DNA of 64,000 nucleotides from Paenibacillus graminis (GCF_000758705.1 NZ_CP009287.1:4278001-4342000); one strand, 5' to 3'. Numbered from the stretch's first letter, positions 32,950 through 40,575 are shown. Made by a program: numbers and translations. The notes: generated by a model from the sequence alone, not told the origin.

Positions 32950-33279
32950 TCACCCTTTCTCTGCTATGGCAGCCCGTACCCGGTCCATGCCCGCCTTGAT
33001 ATCGGCCTGCGTCTTCTTGATATTCTTCAGAATGACAGACTGATTAGCCCGCGGATTCTGGAGTTGGCTCTGTATGCGCCGGATCTTATCCTGCAGCTGC
33101 CGCACTTCTGAATCAGTGTAGTAGGCCACATATTCACGCTGGCAATGTGGGCAGTTAAAATAAGTCTTCTCAACGGCTCCTGGTAGCCTTGCTGTTTGGA
33201 AACCCTTGACCTCAAACTGTTCGCCACAGCCTTCATTGCATATGGCTGGTATGGCCTTACTGGCCTGTGCTGTGCTCAT
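32950..33279 (-). CDS. Zinc-ribbon protein, 109 aa
   Basis: Cys pairs CNEGCGEQF and CPHCQREY fit one zinc ribbon (residues about 14-50). A long charged coiled helix follows (EVRQLQDKIRRIQSQLQNPR, ILKNIKKTQADIKAGMDRVR). ATG 33279 lies inside the stop of the upstream gene (ATGA). Probable nucleic-acid-binding or regulatory phage protein; the family is widespread but unassigned. Confidence 0.6.
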   Translation of the reverse strand: MSTAQASKAIPAICNEGCGEQFEVKGFQTARLPGAVEKTYFNCPHCQREYVAYYTDSEVRQLQDKIRRIQSQLQNPRANQSVILKNIKKTQADIKAGMDRVRAAIAEKG

Positions 33280-33515
33280 TGCGTTTCATCCTTTCGTGTA
33301 TCAAGGTCGCTATTGAAGAAACAACCACATCTTTCATCACCATCTGCGTTATGAACAATCGGAGTTCCGCATACACCGCAGGCTTGTTCATTCTTATGCG
33401 TAATTGGTGGGACCTCGATAAAGTGAGCCCCACACTCTCTGCTCCACACTGGAAGCTTAAAACCCGGTCTTGGGTGGTCGTGATACTCGTCAATGATCCG
33501 CAGTGGTTTGTCCAT
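33276..33515 (-). CDS. Small Cys-rich protein, 79 aa
   Basis: DKPLRIIDEYHDHPRPGFKL then ACGVCGTPIVHN and RCGCF suggest a metal-binding knuckle. ATG 33513-33515 is about ten bases after AAAGGA; an ATG three codons earlier abuts it. Coupled to the zinc-ribbon gene by ATGA and overlapping the Ntn hydrolase gene by 26 bases. Function unknown. Confidence 0.5.
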   Translation of the reverse strand: MDKPLRIIDEYHDHPRPGFKLPVWSRECGAHFIEVPPITHKNEQACGVCGTPIVHNADGDERCGCFFNSDLDTRKDETQ

Positions 33516-34071
33516 GGATCTCATCCTTTCCAGTGTTCACTAAAACAAATGGGCCTCTCACACCAGCGCTGAAGTTTTCTGCGGCTTTCAGGGCATCTCG
33601 TATTCTTTCATCAGGAGAAGCGTCAGCCAATCTTCCGGTGCTGAATAAGCTGCCCTTCGCGATGTCGTCACCGCAACCCACAGCATCATAACCATCTGCC
33701 GGCTTGCCTACTTGAAAATCCCCATCGATAACGAATAACTGCCCTCTGTATCCTACTAAGAACCTTCCGCCTGTTTCCTCGCCATTCTCAGTGCGAGTGA
33801 ATCCGCCTGTCTTCAGGCAGGTTCGAACGGCTTCCACAAACTCAGTGACCATGTATTCGTATATATCCATCTCCGGTTTATGGTAAGGAATCTCAAGCTT
33901 GAAGCGCAGCAGCTGCCCCATCCGGAATGACGATGTGAAGCCCATAATGAATTCGCCTTTTTTAAAGACTTTCTCGTCTGCTCTGATACTTAGGCTGAGC
34001 CCGCCAACTCCGGCGCTGTCACCGCCCATATATACCTTTCCGTTATCCACCAACCCAACAATGCAAGTCAT
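33490..34071 (-). CDS. Proteasome-like Ntn hydrolase
   Basis: 193 residues. The N-terminus reads MTCIVGLVDNGKVYMGGDSA, then ADEKVFKKGEF. If Met1 is removed, Thr1, Asp17 and Lys33 fall on the exact catalytic numbering of 20S proteasome beta subunits and HslV, with the GGDSA motif and a later VGCGDDIAKGSLF (the usual GxG-x-GS region). Ribosome site GGAGGTG. It would be a self-assembling threonine protease. No ATPase partner (HslU or Clp-like) is in the window. Its role in the phage is unknown. Confidence 0.8.
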   Translation of the reverse strand: MTCIVGLVDNGKVYMGGDSAGVGGLSLSIRADEKVFKKGEFIMGFTSSFRMGQLLRFKLEIPYHKPEMDIYEYMVTEFVEAVRTCLKTGGFTRTENGEETGGRFLVGYRGQLFVIDGDFQVGKPADGYDAVGCGDDIAKGSLFSTGRLADASPDERIRDALKAAENFSAGVRGPFVLVNTGKDEIHGQTTADH

Positions 34072-34161
34072 ACGACACCTCCGTCATATCAATTTCCCAT
34101 GTACCTTAGTTCGCTCTCACCTCTGAGCTTTTTGGGTTTAGATTATGGGATTGTTACTTAT

Positions 34162-34506
34162 TTACGATATAGACTTCGTATTTCTTCTGACTAGACTTTC
34201 TAATATCATCGCAAATGCGCTCTTTCTTGTGATAATTAAATCACTGTTATAAGCAGACACCCTTTTTGACCAATCATTAGGAAGCTTGGATTTGTCCAGT
34301 GTGTACGGCCCTTGGTCACTCCTGGGGTATTTCCCGGCATCTACACCTGTTGTGCTGATGGTTGTGCTCGGTATGGTGTACGGCTCTCCCGTCCTAGGTG
34401 CAGTTGGACCAACAAACTTGGAAGGCTGCTGTCCTGCCTGAAGCTTCAAATATACCGCCAGTTCTTCAGGTGTGCCTTCGAGCATTCCGTCCTCATGGAT
34501 TTTCAT
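34162..34506 (-). CDS. Hypothetical prophage protein, 114 aa
   Basis: ATG 34504-34506 after GAGGGGTGA. Begins KIHEDGMLEGTPEELAVYLK, a short helix pattern seen in several phage small proteins. It continues with a Pro/Thr-rich unstructured middle and a basic end (LIITRKSAFAMILESLVRRN). Function unknown. Confidence 0.5.
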   Translation of the reverse strand: MKIHEDGMLEGTPEELAVYLKLQAGQQPSKFVGPTAPRTGEPYTIPSTTISTTGVDAGKYPRSDQGPYTLDKSKLPNDWSKRVSAYNSDLIITRKSAFAMILESLVRRNTKSIS

Positions 34507-34512
34507 ATTCAC

Positions 34513-34746
34513 TCACCCCTCATCTACTTCACTTGCAAACGGAACCGAAGCATCAGACAAGAAAATCACTTCAAGGTTTGTCCAGTATTCTTCTGGATAC
34601 CGGTATTGCCCACGATAGGACGAGAATGCGTGTTTCTTGAACATCTCTGATGCGGCTGTTTTGGCTGCTGCTTCATTTTTAGCAATAACCGTTACGAAGT
34701 GTGGACCGTTACCCATATAGCCATTGACAACATAATAAAGATTCAC
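34513..34746 (-). CDS. Hypothetical protein, 77 aa
   Basis: GTG 34744-34746 follows AAGGA by seven bases. An ATG at 34767 lies in the U-run of the terminator upstream, so the later start is preferred. NLYYVVNGYMGNGPHFVTVI, AKNEAAAKTAASEMFKKH is a compact alpha/beta pattern; the rest is aromatic (YRYPEEYWTN). Function unknown. Confidence 0.45.
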   Translation of the reverse strand: MNLYYVVNGYMGNGPHFVTVIAKNEAAAKTAASEMFKKHAFSSYRGQYRYPEEYWTNLEVIFLSDASVPFASEVDEG

Positions 34747-34771
34747 CGAACCATCCTTTCTAGGCATAGAA

Positions 34772-34799
34772 AAAGCCACCCGGGTTAGTGGATGGCTTT
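34772..34799 (-). terminator. Terminator upstream of the 34513 gene
   Basis: Minus strand AAAGCCATCC / GGGTGGCTTT (10 pairs, one G-U), then TTCTAT. It ends transcription from 35083 before the packaging-side genes, which must have another promoter or anti-termination. Confidence 0.7.
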
Positions 34800-34837
34800 A
34801 TGTACTAATTATGAGATTTTCATTTCATCCCTATCAT

Positions 34838-35083
34838 TTAACCTCTACCGAATGCAGGATGACTGCCGTCAATAGGTTTATTGGCTTTCTGTTGGTAGTA
34901 AACTAACGCACTGTACAGAGGCAACGGATCAACAATTCCGCGATCATCCGGCATTGCTATAGCAGCTGTACTGAACTTAATGTCCAATACAGTTTCTACC
35001 TCGTCGCCATTAATAAACTCATTAATTTCGCTTTCTAGTGGCTCTGCATAAATGTTATGGTAAATCTTCACCTTATTCATCAT
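34838..35083 (-). CDS. Cse60-like small protein, 81 aa
   Basis: ATG 35081-35083 with GGGAGG. KVKIYHNIYAEPLESEINEF, VETVLDIKFSTAAIAMPDD and YSALVYYQ follow the pattern of the sporulation-linked Cse60 family (D-I-K strand, YSA end). Small members are frequent in Bacillales phages. Function not established. Confidence 0.6.
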   Translation of the reverse strand: MMNKVKIYHNIYAEPLESEINEFINGDEVETVLDIKFSTAAIAMPDDRGIVDPLPLYSALVYYQQKANKPIDGSHPAFGRG

Positions 35084-35129
35084 TTTCACCTCCCACCACC
35101 ATAATTCGGTGTATAGAAGATAAGTCCTG

Positions 35130-35309
35130 CTAATCCCAAACTGTGCGCTTGCTCATTTCCTCTTCATTGCCAGCGAGCATCAGGTCCCAGCATGTCTGAC
35201 AAAATGAAGCTTTGAGGATTGTATGCTTTATAGGCTTCGGGTCATTGCAGATCACGCATTGACCTTTGACCGGCTCCTTCCTTTTTTCTCCTTCATGCTT
35301 AACCCACAT
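35130..35309 (-). CDS. Small zinc-ribbon protein, 59 aa
   Basis: ATG 35307-35309 behind AAGGAG. Four cysteines in two pairs (CVICNDPKP and FCQTCWDLM) plus KKEPVKGQ-type basic start (KHEGEKRKEPVKGQ). Looks like a treble-clef or zinc-ribbon peptide of a phage. Downstream of the tRNA genes, same strand. Confidence 0.5.
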   Translation of the reverse strand: MWVKHEGEKRKEPVKGQCVICNDPKPIKHTILKASFCQTCWDLMLAGNEEEMSKRTVWD

Positions 35310-35336
35310 GGACAACACTCCTTTATATTTCGTTGA

Positions 35337-35407
35337 AGCGGACAGCCGGACTCGAACCGGCATCATCAGTTTGGAAGACTGAGGCCCAACCTTTAGACCA
35401 TGCCCGC
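35337..35407 (-). tRNA. tRNA-Gly (TCC)
   Basis: 71 bases. Acceptor GCGGGCA / TGTCCGC, D-arm with TAAAGGTTGGGC, anticodon arm TCAGT-CTTCCAA-ACTGA (anticodon TCC), T-arm GCCGG-TTCGAGT-CCGGC. All stems pair. No CCA is encoded. Prophage-borne tRNA. Confidence 0.9.
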
Positions 35408-35587
35408 AAATTTGATCCTGCTGCGTTCTCTGGGCCTGTGCTTAACGCCGCACTTTTGGTAATAAGCTGGAGCTTTCGCAGGATCATTGATATGGGCAAG
35501 GATTTGCACCTTGCATGGTAAATTTCGTGGTATCTCGTTTATGCCCGATATTGCCTGGAGCTTCAGCGTTCTTTTACCGAGAGCCAT
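35393..35587 (-). CDS. Possible small protein between the tRNA genes, 64 aa
   Basis: ATG 35585-35587; basic sequence (ALGKRTLKLQAISGINEIPR, CKVQILAHINDPAKAPAYYQ). Its last codons overlap the 5' end of tRNA-Gly by 15 bases and no good ribosome site is present. The DNA also shows tRNA-like fragments (TGTAGCTAATGGCTC near the start; a GCAAGG/CCTTGC stem with a 7-base loop), so it may be decayed tRNA sequence rather than a gene. Confidence 0.25.
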   Translation of the reverse strand: MALGKRTLKLQAISGINEIPRNLPCKVQILAHINDPAKAPAYYQKCGVKHRPRERSRIKFAGMV

Positions 35588-35718
35588 TAGCTACACCACT
35601 ACATTGCGTCTACCTTTTCCGCCACCACATCATATTTTAGTCGGTTCCACCTTCCGACCCCGGACGGACGACTTCCCTACCTCCTAAGAGGCTCCGGCCC
35701 AACACTACACACCATAAA

Positions 35719-35789
35719 CACCGAGGGAAGGAATCGAACCTCCAGTCGCGGGTTTGGAATCCGCAGGTTTGCCATTAACCGACCTCGAT
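35719..35789 (-). tRNA. tRNA, probably Trp (CCA)
   Basis: 71 bases. Acceptor ATCGAGG / CCTCGGT (one U-G), D-arm GGTT-AATGGCA-AACC, anticodon arm GCGGA-TTCCAAA-CCCGC reading CCA, T-arm GGAGG-TTCGATT-CCTTC. The last anticodon pair is A-C. Shifting the loop by one base would give TCC but breaks more pairs, so Trp is preferred. No CCA end is encoded. Confidence 0.7.
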
Positions 35790-36205
35790 AGATTGCCCCT
35801 GCCAGACCGCACGAACGCGTTTCGTACAGCCTGGACTCATAGGGCGTGTAATTTGCCCCTCCTTATCCGAAGACGCGGCTGCGCGCCCCAGGAGGCCATG
35901 ACAAGCAGTGCGGTTTGCTGACTCACACAGGTAGCAAAAAGAACAGCCTGCCCGCGTGTGCTACCCTTGCGGCTCTGTGTAGGTCTGATTGCGAGGGCCA
36001 ACTGATGCCGCCGTCTGATTGCCTACCACCGTCAAACAGGTAATTGGTTGTGTCGGGTGCTGTTCTCTTTGTTTTCCATGCTATAAGAATAACCTATATA
36101 ACACCTAATGATTTATAGGTATTTCAAATAAACAACAAATAATATTTGATTTTATTCCAAATCGATGTATATTTGTGTCATTACATATGGAAGAGGTGAC
36201 ACGTA
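35790..36205. other. Structured non-coding stretch before the integrase
   Basis: No gene seen. On the minus strand it folds readily: CCAGGCTGTACGAA facing TTCGTGCGGTCTGG (about 35799-35831), and CACAG ... GGTAGCA facing TGCTACC TGTG (about 35927-35980). GCAATCAGAC occurs twice (35983-35992 and 36013-36022). From 36080 on the DNA is AT-rich and should hold the integrase promoter. Confidence 0.4.
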
Positions 36206-37714
36206 ATGTCCAGAGAGGAATTCATAATCAAATACGTAGCGCTCTACCTCCGAAAGAGTCGGGGTGAAGAGGATTCCGATTTAGAAAAACACCGCTACAT
36301 TTTAAGAGAGATGTGTCTTAAGCATGGATGGAAATACGTAGAGTATGTTGAAATAGCCAGTTCTGAAACCATTGAGTACCGTCCCAAGTTCAAAAGCCTG
36401 CTTTCAGACGTTGGGGAAGGAATATATGATGCTGTGTTGGTTGTCGATTACCAAAGGCTGGGCCGGGGTGAACTCGAAGACCAAGGCAAGATAAAAAGGA
36501 TATTCCGGGACAGCGAAACATACATAGTTACACCTGACAAAATATACAACCTCGTAGACGATACGGACGACTTGCTGGTCGATGTTCGGGGCCTACTTGC
36601 CCGTCAAGAGTACAAGACTATTACGAAAAACTTGCAGCGCGGTAAGAAGATCGGTGCCCGTCTTGGTAACTGGGTGAATGGCCCTGCACCGTTTCCTTAC
36701 AAATACGTGGCTGCTATCAAGGGACTTGAAGTGGTCGCTGAGAAAAATGTTCTTTATCAGGAGATGAAAGAACGGATATTTAAAGGGGATTCCTTAGAGA
36801 GTATGAGCTGGGATTTTAATAAAAGAGGCATTCCAGGTCCAAAAGGTGGATTGTGGCATGCGAATTCAATACGTAGAATTATTACGAATGAAGCTCATTT
36901 AGGGAAAATAATTACGAATAAAACAAAAGGGTCAGGACATAAAAAAAAGAAGTCTCAACCCTTAGTAATCAATCCAAAAGATGAGTGGGTAATTGTTGAA
37001 AATTGTCATGTGGCTGTAAAAACCGAAGAAGAGCACATGAGATTGTTATCCATTTTAGATAAAAATCAAATAATTCCTGACCGTGTTAAAGCTGGTACAT
37101 ACGCCTTGTCGGGTTTGGTTTTTTGTGGAAAATGTAAAAAGATGATGCGTTATAACGTCCGGACCGATACTTATCCTACGAACTCCATAAAGGCTTGTAA
37201 TAAATACGATCATTTTGGTAACTATTGTTCAAATCGTGGGATAAAAATCAGTGTTCTCACTGACTTCATAAATGGAGAAATAGCGGAATATGAACAAAGG
37301 ATCCTTGATACCGAAAATTATATTAATAACAACTTGATTGAACAATTAGAAAGAACTATAAATGAAAAAGAACTTCAGTTGAAAAAACTGAATAGGGCTC
37401 TAACCAAAATAAAGGAAATGTATGAAATGGACGAATATACGCGGGAGGAATATGAGGAGCGTAAAGAAAAAAGGCAGCAAGAGATAGCCGCGCTTGAATC
37501 CGAATTGTCTGTCCACCGTTACGAAATAAACTACGATAGCCGCAAGAAAAATAAAGAACGGATCAAATTAATAAATTCATTTAAAGACATTTGGTCATCT
37601 GAATCCACGACTGAAAATGATAAAAATATGATTGCGAAAAAGATTATTTCCAGAATAGAATATGTATTTGAGAAAGGATCGGATGAACTTAATATTTCGA
37701 TACAATTCAACTAA
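36206..37714 (+). CDS. int: Large serine recombinase (prophage integrase)
   Basis: 502 residues; ribosome site GAGGTG. Resolvase-type catalytic domain (about 10-150) with the nucleophile Ser18 in ALYLRKSRGEED, then RLGRGELEDQGKI. Recombinase domain (about 165-260: PFPYKYV, DFNKRGIPGPKGG, WHANSIRRIITNEAHLGKI). Zinc ribbon (about 308-350: LVFCGKCKKMM, CNKYDHFGNYC). Coiled coil (about 370-445). It integrates and, with a directionality factor, excises the phage between attP and attB. It faces right, away from the structural genes, and ends about 40 bases before a truncated yyaL, the likely target gene. Confidence 0.92.
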   Translation: MSREEFIIKYVALYLRKSRGEEDSDLEKHRYILREMCLKHGWKYVEYVEIASSETIEYRPKFKSLLSDVGEGIYDAVLVVDYQRLGRGELEDQGKIKRIFRDSETYIVTPDKIYNLVDDTDDLLVDVRGLLARQEYKTITKNLQRGKKIGARLGNWVNGPAPFPYKYVAAIKGLEVVAEKNVLYQEMKERIFKGDSLESMSWDFNKRGIPGPKGGLWHANSIRRIITNEAHLGKIITNKTKGSGHKKKKSQPLVINPKDEWVIVENCHVAVKTEEEHMRLLSILDKNQIIPDRVKAGTYALSGLVFCGKCKKMMRYNVRTDTYPTNSIKACNKYDHFGNYCSNRGIKISVLTDFINGEIAEYEQRILDTENYINNNLIEQLERTINEKELQLKKLNRALTKIKEMYEMDEYTREEYEERKEKRQQEIAALESELSVHRYEINYDSRKKNKERIKLINSFKDIWSSESTTENDKNMIAKKIISRIEYVFEKGSDELNISIQFN

Positions 37715-37740
37715 ACCCTTATAGAATAAGGGTTTTTATT
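37713..37740 (+). terminator. Terminator of the integrase gene
   Basis: AAACCCTTAT-AGA-ATAAGGGTTT followed by TTATTTT; strong intrinsic terminator ending just before the att junction. Confidence 0.85.
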
Positions 37741-37754
37741 TTGAGGCTTAAGCG

Positions 37755-37795
37755 GACGTGACACCAATGACAGGTACGTGTGAATCAACAACTAG
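37755..37795. other. Prophage right attachment junction in yyaL
   Basis: Read leftward, yyaL codons for SIGYS end at 37795. Then come 19 foreign bases (37776-37794), then ACCTGTCATTGGTGTCACGT (37775-37756), which encodes TCHWCH, the next yyaL residues. Phage sequence follows. The recombination core should lie in this 40-bp interval. The left junction is outside the window. Confidence 0.55.
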
Positions 37796-38031
37796 CTATA
37801 CCCAATAGAAAGGAAGATGGGCTTGTTGTCTCGCTTGGCGATTTCAAAAGCCTCCTCCGACCAAGGGAACCAGTTCACCGGGTTGTGTGCGTGTTGCAGC
37901 AAATACGGTGATTTTTCCTTGGCTAATCTATTGGGTACTTTTTGAGTTGTCATGGGGCATCACCTCGTTTCGTGTTGGATTTGGGTAAAGTATTGCTTAG
38001 GGTTAGTTTACCCAAAAAGGTGGGGGAAGGC
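37770..38031. repeat. Direct repeat R1: yyaL start and promoter flank
   Basis: About 260 bp, roughly 90 percent identical by eye to 40257-40516. Begins ACAGGTACGTGTGAATCAAC and ends in the upstream flank GTTTACCCAAAAAGG. The two copies bracket the Mrr cassette, so recombination between them would delete it. Confidence 0.85.
37792..37953 (-). pseudogene. yyaL: yyaL 5' fragment, copy 1
   Basis: Starts at ATG 37951-37953 behind GAGGTG and encodes 53 residues ([45 protein letters not shown]), then an in-frame TAG. This is the N-terminus of the DUF255/thioredoxin-like YyaL family, which normally continues STCHWCHVM and runs to over 600 residues. It is cut exactly before the catalytic CxxC. This is the least decayed of four copies in 9 kb, consistent with the newest insertion (the prophage). 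Confidence 0.85.
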
Positions 38032-38210
38032 TCATGAATTAAAAACCAGCTCATTTTGAATGCTAATTACAACGCCCCAGTTATTCTGATTTGTTTGTTA
38101 TCTGAGCTTGCTTATTTGATTTCACTTCTAATAATAAGGTAGAGCCGATGAATGAATATGCTCTTAACTAAAAACATAGCAAACTATAGTAACTTCTTAT
38201 AAATTCCATC

Positions 38211-39125
38211 TTAGAATAATAAAATATTTCTTAATCTCTCATCCCAGTCACTCCCCAAATGAGAGTTCAACAAAATAATTATATTTTCGTAATTTAAAAT
38301 AGTTATTCTTTCATCAATTTTGCCTAATGAACCACTAGCATATCCGGTACAAAAAATTACACCTCTATTAATTTTGTCGTTATTAACTGTGTATGCAAAA
38401 GACTTAACATGAGTATTGGTTAGTTCTGAAGTATTATATAATTTACATTCAATATAAACTCTTTCTTCACCGTCAGGTCGATTAATAGAAGCAATAACAT
38501 CTTTTCCCCCATCACGTGTTGCAGAAGTCAACTGAGTTTTATATCCCATTGACGAGTATAATCTCTCAATTAATCTTTCAAATTCCGAGGGCTTTAACTG
38601 TAATAAATTCTGTCTTGGTTTATTAACATATATAAATTTTGCGTAGATAATTTTAACACATTGATCAATTCCTATAATTCTGTCATCTGGAAGCCCCATC
38701 TGTGAATATGCATATCCTTCTAGTGCAGTAACAGCCTGATATGGTGAATAAGGTAATAATTCCAAAACCCACGTTAATCCGTCCCAAGCATCATTACCGT
38801 TCTCTATTCTTTTATATTTTTCACTGGAATTCATAGCATCTCTCATCTTTAATGACACATCATTTAGAAGGTTTTGTTGAAATAGTTCCTTAACGATATT
38901 ATATTCACTAACATCTAATAATCTATTAATAGGAAATAACAAATGTCGTAACAACATCTTTACTTTTGGAATACTTATCTCTTCAATATTATCAATATAT
39001 TCTTGCAACCATTCATCATATGGGATTCTCAGTTGTGGATACACATTTTCGTGGTTAATGATAAGTTGAAACCATTCATCAAAATTTTGATAATTATCTG
39101 AATATAAATGTTGGTTAATTTCCAC
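38211..39125 (-). CDS. Mrr-like restriction endonuclease
   Basis: 304 residues, GTG start 39125 behind GAGGAG. The C-terminal third has the Mrr_cat PD-(D/E)xK pattern: SEFERLIERLYSSMGYKTQL, ATRDGGKDVIA (catalytic Asp), VYIECKLYN (E-x-K), then GVIFCTGYASGS. The N-terminal 190 residues are helical and unassigned, perhaps target recognition. It cuts foreign, often modified, DNA as a type IV enzyme. No methyltransferase lies nearby, which fits type IV. In an AT-rich cassette flanked by direct repeats with the gene at 39274. Confidence 0.75.
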   Translation of the reverse strand: MEINQHLYSDNYQNFDEWFQLIINHENVYPQLRIPYDEWLQEYIDNIEEISIPKVKMLLRHLLFPINRLLDVSEYNIVKELFQQNLLNDVSLKMRDAMNSSEKYKRIENGNDAWDGLTWVLELLPYSPYQAVTALEGYAYSQMGLPDDRIIGIDQCVKIIYAKFIYVNKPRQNLLQLKPSEFERLIERLYSSMGYKTQLTSATRDGGKDVIASINRPDGEERVYIECKLYNTSELTNTHVKSFAYTVNNDKINRGVIFCTGYASGSLGKIDERITILNYENIIILLNSHLGSDWDERLRNILLF

Positions 39126-39273
39126 GAGCTTCTTCTCCTCTTAAATTATGTTTTTAGGTATTTAAGTTTACGTTCTTGCATTACGAACCTGCAATACCTT
39201 TATATCCAAAGAACAAGCAGCAACGCGGTTAGATAGTGCATCGTAGTCACCAACCTTATTACCTAGCCTCTTG

Positions 39274-40008
39274 TTAGCATTTAACATTACAAAAATAAAA
39301 ACTTTTCCGCAACAGATAGCACTTCTCTAACATTTTTAGTTTTGTGAACGAATATGGATATTTTAAAGTAGCTACAATTTGATACTCGTCCATGATATAA
39401 CCGTTGTAATAGACCACTCCATCTTTTTGGACTATGCGATCCACCTTAAAGATAAAGAATCTATGTTCATAGTTTGGTACAGCCTTCAAATTATTTCCTA
39501 ACAGTACTAATTCATGAATACTTAGATGTTTGTTGCTGTCCAATTTAAAGAAGAATTGAATTTTATCGAGAGACTTAAACTTATTGTTTTCTATAAGTCT
39601 CTTCATTTGATAAATACTACGAATTACGTCTCTAAACACTTTTTTCTTTGACTCGTAAATTGAATATTTAGAGTAAGAATCCTCTGGTTTCACCAACTGC
39701 TGCTTAGTTCTCTGTACTGGTGGGGACAATTTCGTCAAAGACTCCATATCTATAATAACTTGCAGAGAATTTTTTTCAGATTTCATGAGTTCAACATACT
39801 CTTTCCCTTCCCAATCCACATCAAAATATTGCGCCTCTATCTTCCGACAATTATGCCCACCTTCGTCTGGCCAAGCCTTGAAATAACCATTTACATTGTA
39901 ATTCACTCTTAGGGGTGGGTCGCAGAAAGGGCAATATATTTCTCCCCAATGCACCGATCTTTGATAATTTGAGATATGTATAATTTCTTCCCCGTATTTT
40001 GCGATCAC
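39274..40008 (-). CDS. Unknown protein with N-terminal zinc-ribbon-like motif, 244 aa
   Basis: GTG 40006-40008. Near the N-terminus YCPFCDPPLRVNYNVNGYFK and GGHNCRKIEA could bind zinc. The rest (YESKKKVFRDVIRSIYQMKR, HLSIHELVLLGNNLKAVPNY, FTKLKMLEKCYLLRKSFYFC) is lysine-rich with no family I recognise. The ribosome site is weak. Upstream of the Mrr-like gene on the same strand inside the repeat-bounded cassette, so a shared defence function is possible but unproven. Confidence 0.55.
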   Translation of the reverse strand: MIAKYGEEIIHISNYQRSVHWGEIYCPFCDPPLRVNYNVNGYFKAWPDEGGHNCRKIEAQYFDVDWEGKEYVELMKSEKNSLQVIIDMESLTKLSPPVQRTKQQLVKPEDSYSKYSIYESKKKVFRDVIRSIYQMKRLIENNKFKSLDKIQFFFKLDSNKHLSIHELVLLGNNLKAVPNYEHRFFIFKVDRIVQKDGVVYYNGYIMDEYQIVATLKYPYSFTKLKMLEKCYLLRKSFYFCNVKC

Positions 40009-40186
40009 TTGCTTATTAGACAGGATGCTCCCCTTCCTTTCAAAAGAATCTTACGTTTCTTGTACATGACTTTGTTAAAATCAATTTCAACTCATTCTTG
40101 AAAACCCGAGAATATAGATCATATGAACTGTTGTCTTATCATACAATAAAATGGAAGAATATGATGAACGTTATTAATATCCAAAT

Positions 40187-40217
40187 AAAAAACTCCCACT
40201 AATTTTCTCAGCAGAAG
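40187..40217 (-). terminator. Leftward terminator after yyaL fragment copy 2
   Basis: Minus strand AACTTCTGCT ... AGTGGGAGTT (U-G pairs) then TTTTATTT. Similar elements lie at 43823-43853 and 58021-58083. The rest of 40009-40256 holds nothing I can call. Confidence 0.5.
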
Positions 40218-40256
40218 TTCCAAAAATCATTTATTAACGCGAACATCCCTTTATTA

Positions 40257-40516
40257 ACAGGTACGTGTGAATCAACAACTAGCTATACCCAATAGATAAG
40301 AAGACAGGTTTGTAGCACGCTTGGCGACTTCAAAAGCTTCTTCTGACCAAGGGAACCAGTTCACCGGGTTATGTGCGTGTTGCAGCAAATATGGTGACTT
40401 TTCCTTGGCTAATCTATTGGGTACTTTGTGAGTTGTCATGGGGCATCACCTCGTTTCGTGTTGGATTTGGGTAGAGTATTGCTTAGGGTTAGTTTACCCA
40501 AAAAGTTGGGGAAGGG
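40257..40516. repeat. Direct repeat R2: yyaL start and promoter flank
   Basis: Second copy of R1 (37770-38031), with several substitutions and a one-base deletion in the coding part. Left boundary ACAGGTACGTG is shared exactly; sequences outside differ. Confidence 0.85.
40279..40439 (-). pseudogene. yyaL: yyaL 5' fragment, copy 2
   Basis: ATG 40437-40439 with GAGGTG. Encodes [20 protein letters not shown] and [14 protein letters not shown], then loses one base (GCTACAAA for GCTAACAAA) before [10 protein letters not shown]. It ends at the same point as copy 1 with the same 25 following bases. The frameshift shows it is older and not under selection. Confidence 0.8.
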
Positions 40517-40575
40517 CGCAAAAATAGAAAAAAGGCACCGCGAATACGATACCTAATCACATCCTTAGATATTAA

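Noticed and set aside
33257..33493. Minus-strand frame overlapping the 33276 gene
   Set aside because: Out of frame with the better-placed zinc-knuckle gene and lacking a ribosome site.
35470..35620. A third tRNA between tRNA-Gly and tRNA-Trp
   Set aside because: D-arm-like (TGTAGCTAATGGCTC) and T-arm-like (GCAAGG-TGCAAAT-CCTTGC) pieces exist on the minus strand, but no acceptor and anticodon stems could be closed around them.
35799..35870. A second hammerhead (CCTATGAGTCC ... CGAAAC) on the minus strand
   Set aside because: The CUGANGA box lacks its G, and no valid stem II or cleavage triplet follows.
37954..38210. Origin or CRISPR-type repeat near the integrase
   Set aside because: The repeat is the yyaL promoter flank, matched at 40440-40516 and 46880-46935.
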